DNA of 32,976 nt from contig SKLK01000159.1 of assembly GCA_007123265.1 (NCBI GenBank), positions 1-32,976 of the forward strand, read 5' to 3'. Source of the DNA: Kiritimatiellia bacterium (GTDB lineage Bacteria; Verrucomicrobiota; Kiritimatiellia; SLAD01). Of this stretch, positions 32,149-32,976 are shown one piece after another. Under the pieces are notes generated by a model that was given only the letters and a program-made list of their open reading frames with translations, did no database searches and was not told the origin of the DNA. Every line of letters begins with the position of its first letter. Position 1 is the stretch's first letter. The position numbers and the translations under genes were made by a program.

Positions 32149-32976
32149 ATGATCGATAACATCATCATCTTCGGATATTTGCTGATTATTCTCGCCATAG
32201 GGCTCTGGTCTGGCCGTCATATCGGCAGCATGGAGCAGTTTTCGGTGGCGGGACGATCTTTTACATCGCTGGTTATTTTTGCCACCTTGTCCGCCTCATT
32301 TATCGGCGGCGGCTTCTCCATCGGGAATGCGGAAAAAGTCTTTATTTTCGGCCTGGCGAATGTTGTTGCGCTTTGGGGGTTTAGCTTAAAGGAGATCATG
32401 GTGGCGACCTTCATCGCGCCCCGCATGGACCGTTTTCAGGACGTGATCTCTGTGGGCGATATTATGCGCCACGATTATGGGACGGTGGGCAAGGTCATCA
32501 CCGGTATCTTTTCACTACTTCTGTGCGCAGGTATCGTTGGCGCGCAGGTCGGAGGAATTGGTTACATCTTTAATGTGTTCCTCGGCATTCCGCACACATG
32601 GGGCATCCTGATCGGATGCGGTATTGTCATCACGTACACGACCGTCGGTGGGATGCGCGCTATTGTTTTCACGGATATCGTCCAGTTCGTTGCCTTGGCC
32701 ATAGCGATTCCGGTCACCTTATATTTAGGGGTTCAGCAAATCGGTGGCTGGCAAGCATTGCGTGAGGTCGTGCCGCCAGAGCACTTCACCGTTCCCGGGC
32801 CCGAATTCACAACGCTCGCCTTCATCTCCCTTTTTCTCACCTTTTTGCTGGGCGAAACATTGGTGCCGCCTTATATGCAGCGCTTGTATATCGGCAAGAA
32901 TGCACAGCATACTGCGCGCGGAACGCTCTTGAGCGGGCTTTTTTCTATTCCCTTCTTCGCAATAACCGGATGTATC
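32149..32976 (+). CDS. Sodium:solute symporter family protein, C-terminus beyond the window
   Basis: The frame is open for 276 codons from ATG 32149 to the window end, so the gene is truncated by the edge, not broken. It shows the SSS-family pattern: a first membrane helix (IIIFGYLLIILAIGLWSGRH), FSVAGRSF, a sodium-site region SASFIGGGFSIG, and YTTVGGMRAIVFTDIVQF, which matches the conserved GGMxAVxxTDxxQ segment. About seven membrane segments fall in the visible part; full-length members have 11-15 and 450-600 residues. The substrate cannot be told. AAGGGGGA (32136-32143) lies just upstream of the ATG. Confidence 0.88.
   Translation, partial: MIDNIIIFGYLLIILAIGLWSGRHIGSMEQFSVAGRSFTSLVIFATLSASFIGGGFSIGNAEKVFIFGLANVVALWGFSLKEIMVATFIAPRMDRFQDVISVGDIMRHDYGTVGKVITGIFSLLLCAGIVGAQVGGIGYIFNVFLGIPHTWGILIGCGIVITYTTVGGMRAIVFTDIVQFVALAIAIPVTLYLGVQQIGGWQALREVVPPEHFTVPGPEFTTLAFISLFLTFLLGETLVPPYMQRLYIGKNAQHTARGTLLSGLFSIPFFAITGCI

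Noticed and set aside
1-32976. CRISPR arrays, prophage, insertion sequences or defence islands
   Set aside because: No regularly spaced repeats, transposase, integrase or phage structural genes were seen. The AddAB-like pair is general recombination machinery and is not by itself a defence locus.

Overview
The window is a compact stretch of a Gram-negative bacterial chromosome with moderately high GC. It holds 20 genes I can support plus one edge-truncated gene (21 in all). Lipopolysaccharide heptose genes, lipoprotein signal peptides and a C-terminal Trp beta-barrel protein indicate an outer membrane. The double GYF_2/coiled-coil protein beside bactofilins, the eukaryote-like IleS and the GC-rich palindromic intergenic repeats remind me of the PVC superphylum (Verrucomicrobiota, Kiritimatiellota or Lentisphaerota). 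That placement is an inference from gene style, not a measured result. No rRNA, tRNA, CRISPR array, prophage or insertion sequence was recognised.

Region 1 (about 1-7214, + strand): ileS (type 2, eukaryote-like), NADP isocitrate dehydrogenase, single-domain heptose-1-phosphate adenylyltransferase (rfaE2), ADP-heptose epimerase (hldD) and an AI-2E/PerM family membrane protein. The last three are tightly packed and probably co-transcribed. Region 2 (7215-9933, - strand): leuS followed by a tiny one-helix membrane protein whose stop codon abuts the stop of the convergent AI-2E gene. Region 3 (9934-10449): a 516-bp non-coding island filled with palindromic, REP-like repeats. Region 4 (10450-16498, - strand): an overlapping AddB-like/AddA-like helicase-nuclease pair for double-strand break processing. 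The AddB-like member seems to lack the usual iron-sulfur cysteines.

Region 5 (16603-19253, + strand): era, possibly leaderless, translationally coupled to a GT-C-like multispanning membrane protein with C-terminal TPRs. Region 6 (19273-24080, - strand): a polyamine ABC transporter in potABCD order, each gene overlapping the next. It is preceded by a lipoprotein that looks like a two-lobed, pepsin-like aspartic protease with altered active-site motifs.

Region 7 (24162-30373, - strand) is the most interesting. It encodes a beta-barrel outer membrane protein, a proline-rich single-pass membrane protein, a 1042-residue coiled-coil protein with two N-terminal GYF_2-like domains, a short bactofilin, and a longer bactofilin with a zinc ribbon and an acidic tail. 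I infer a candidate envelope-linked cytoskeletal module in which the GYF-like domains could read the proline-rich cytoplasmic tail. Region 8 (30583-32976): a GltS-type Na+/glutamate symporter divergent from an SSS-family sodium:solute symporter that runs off the window.
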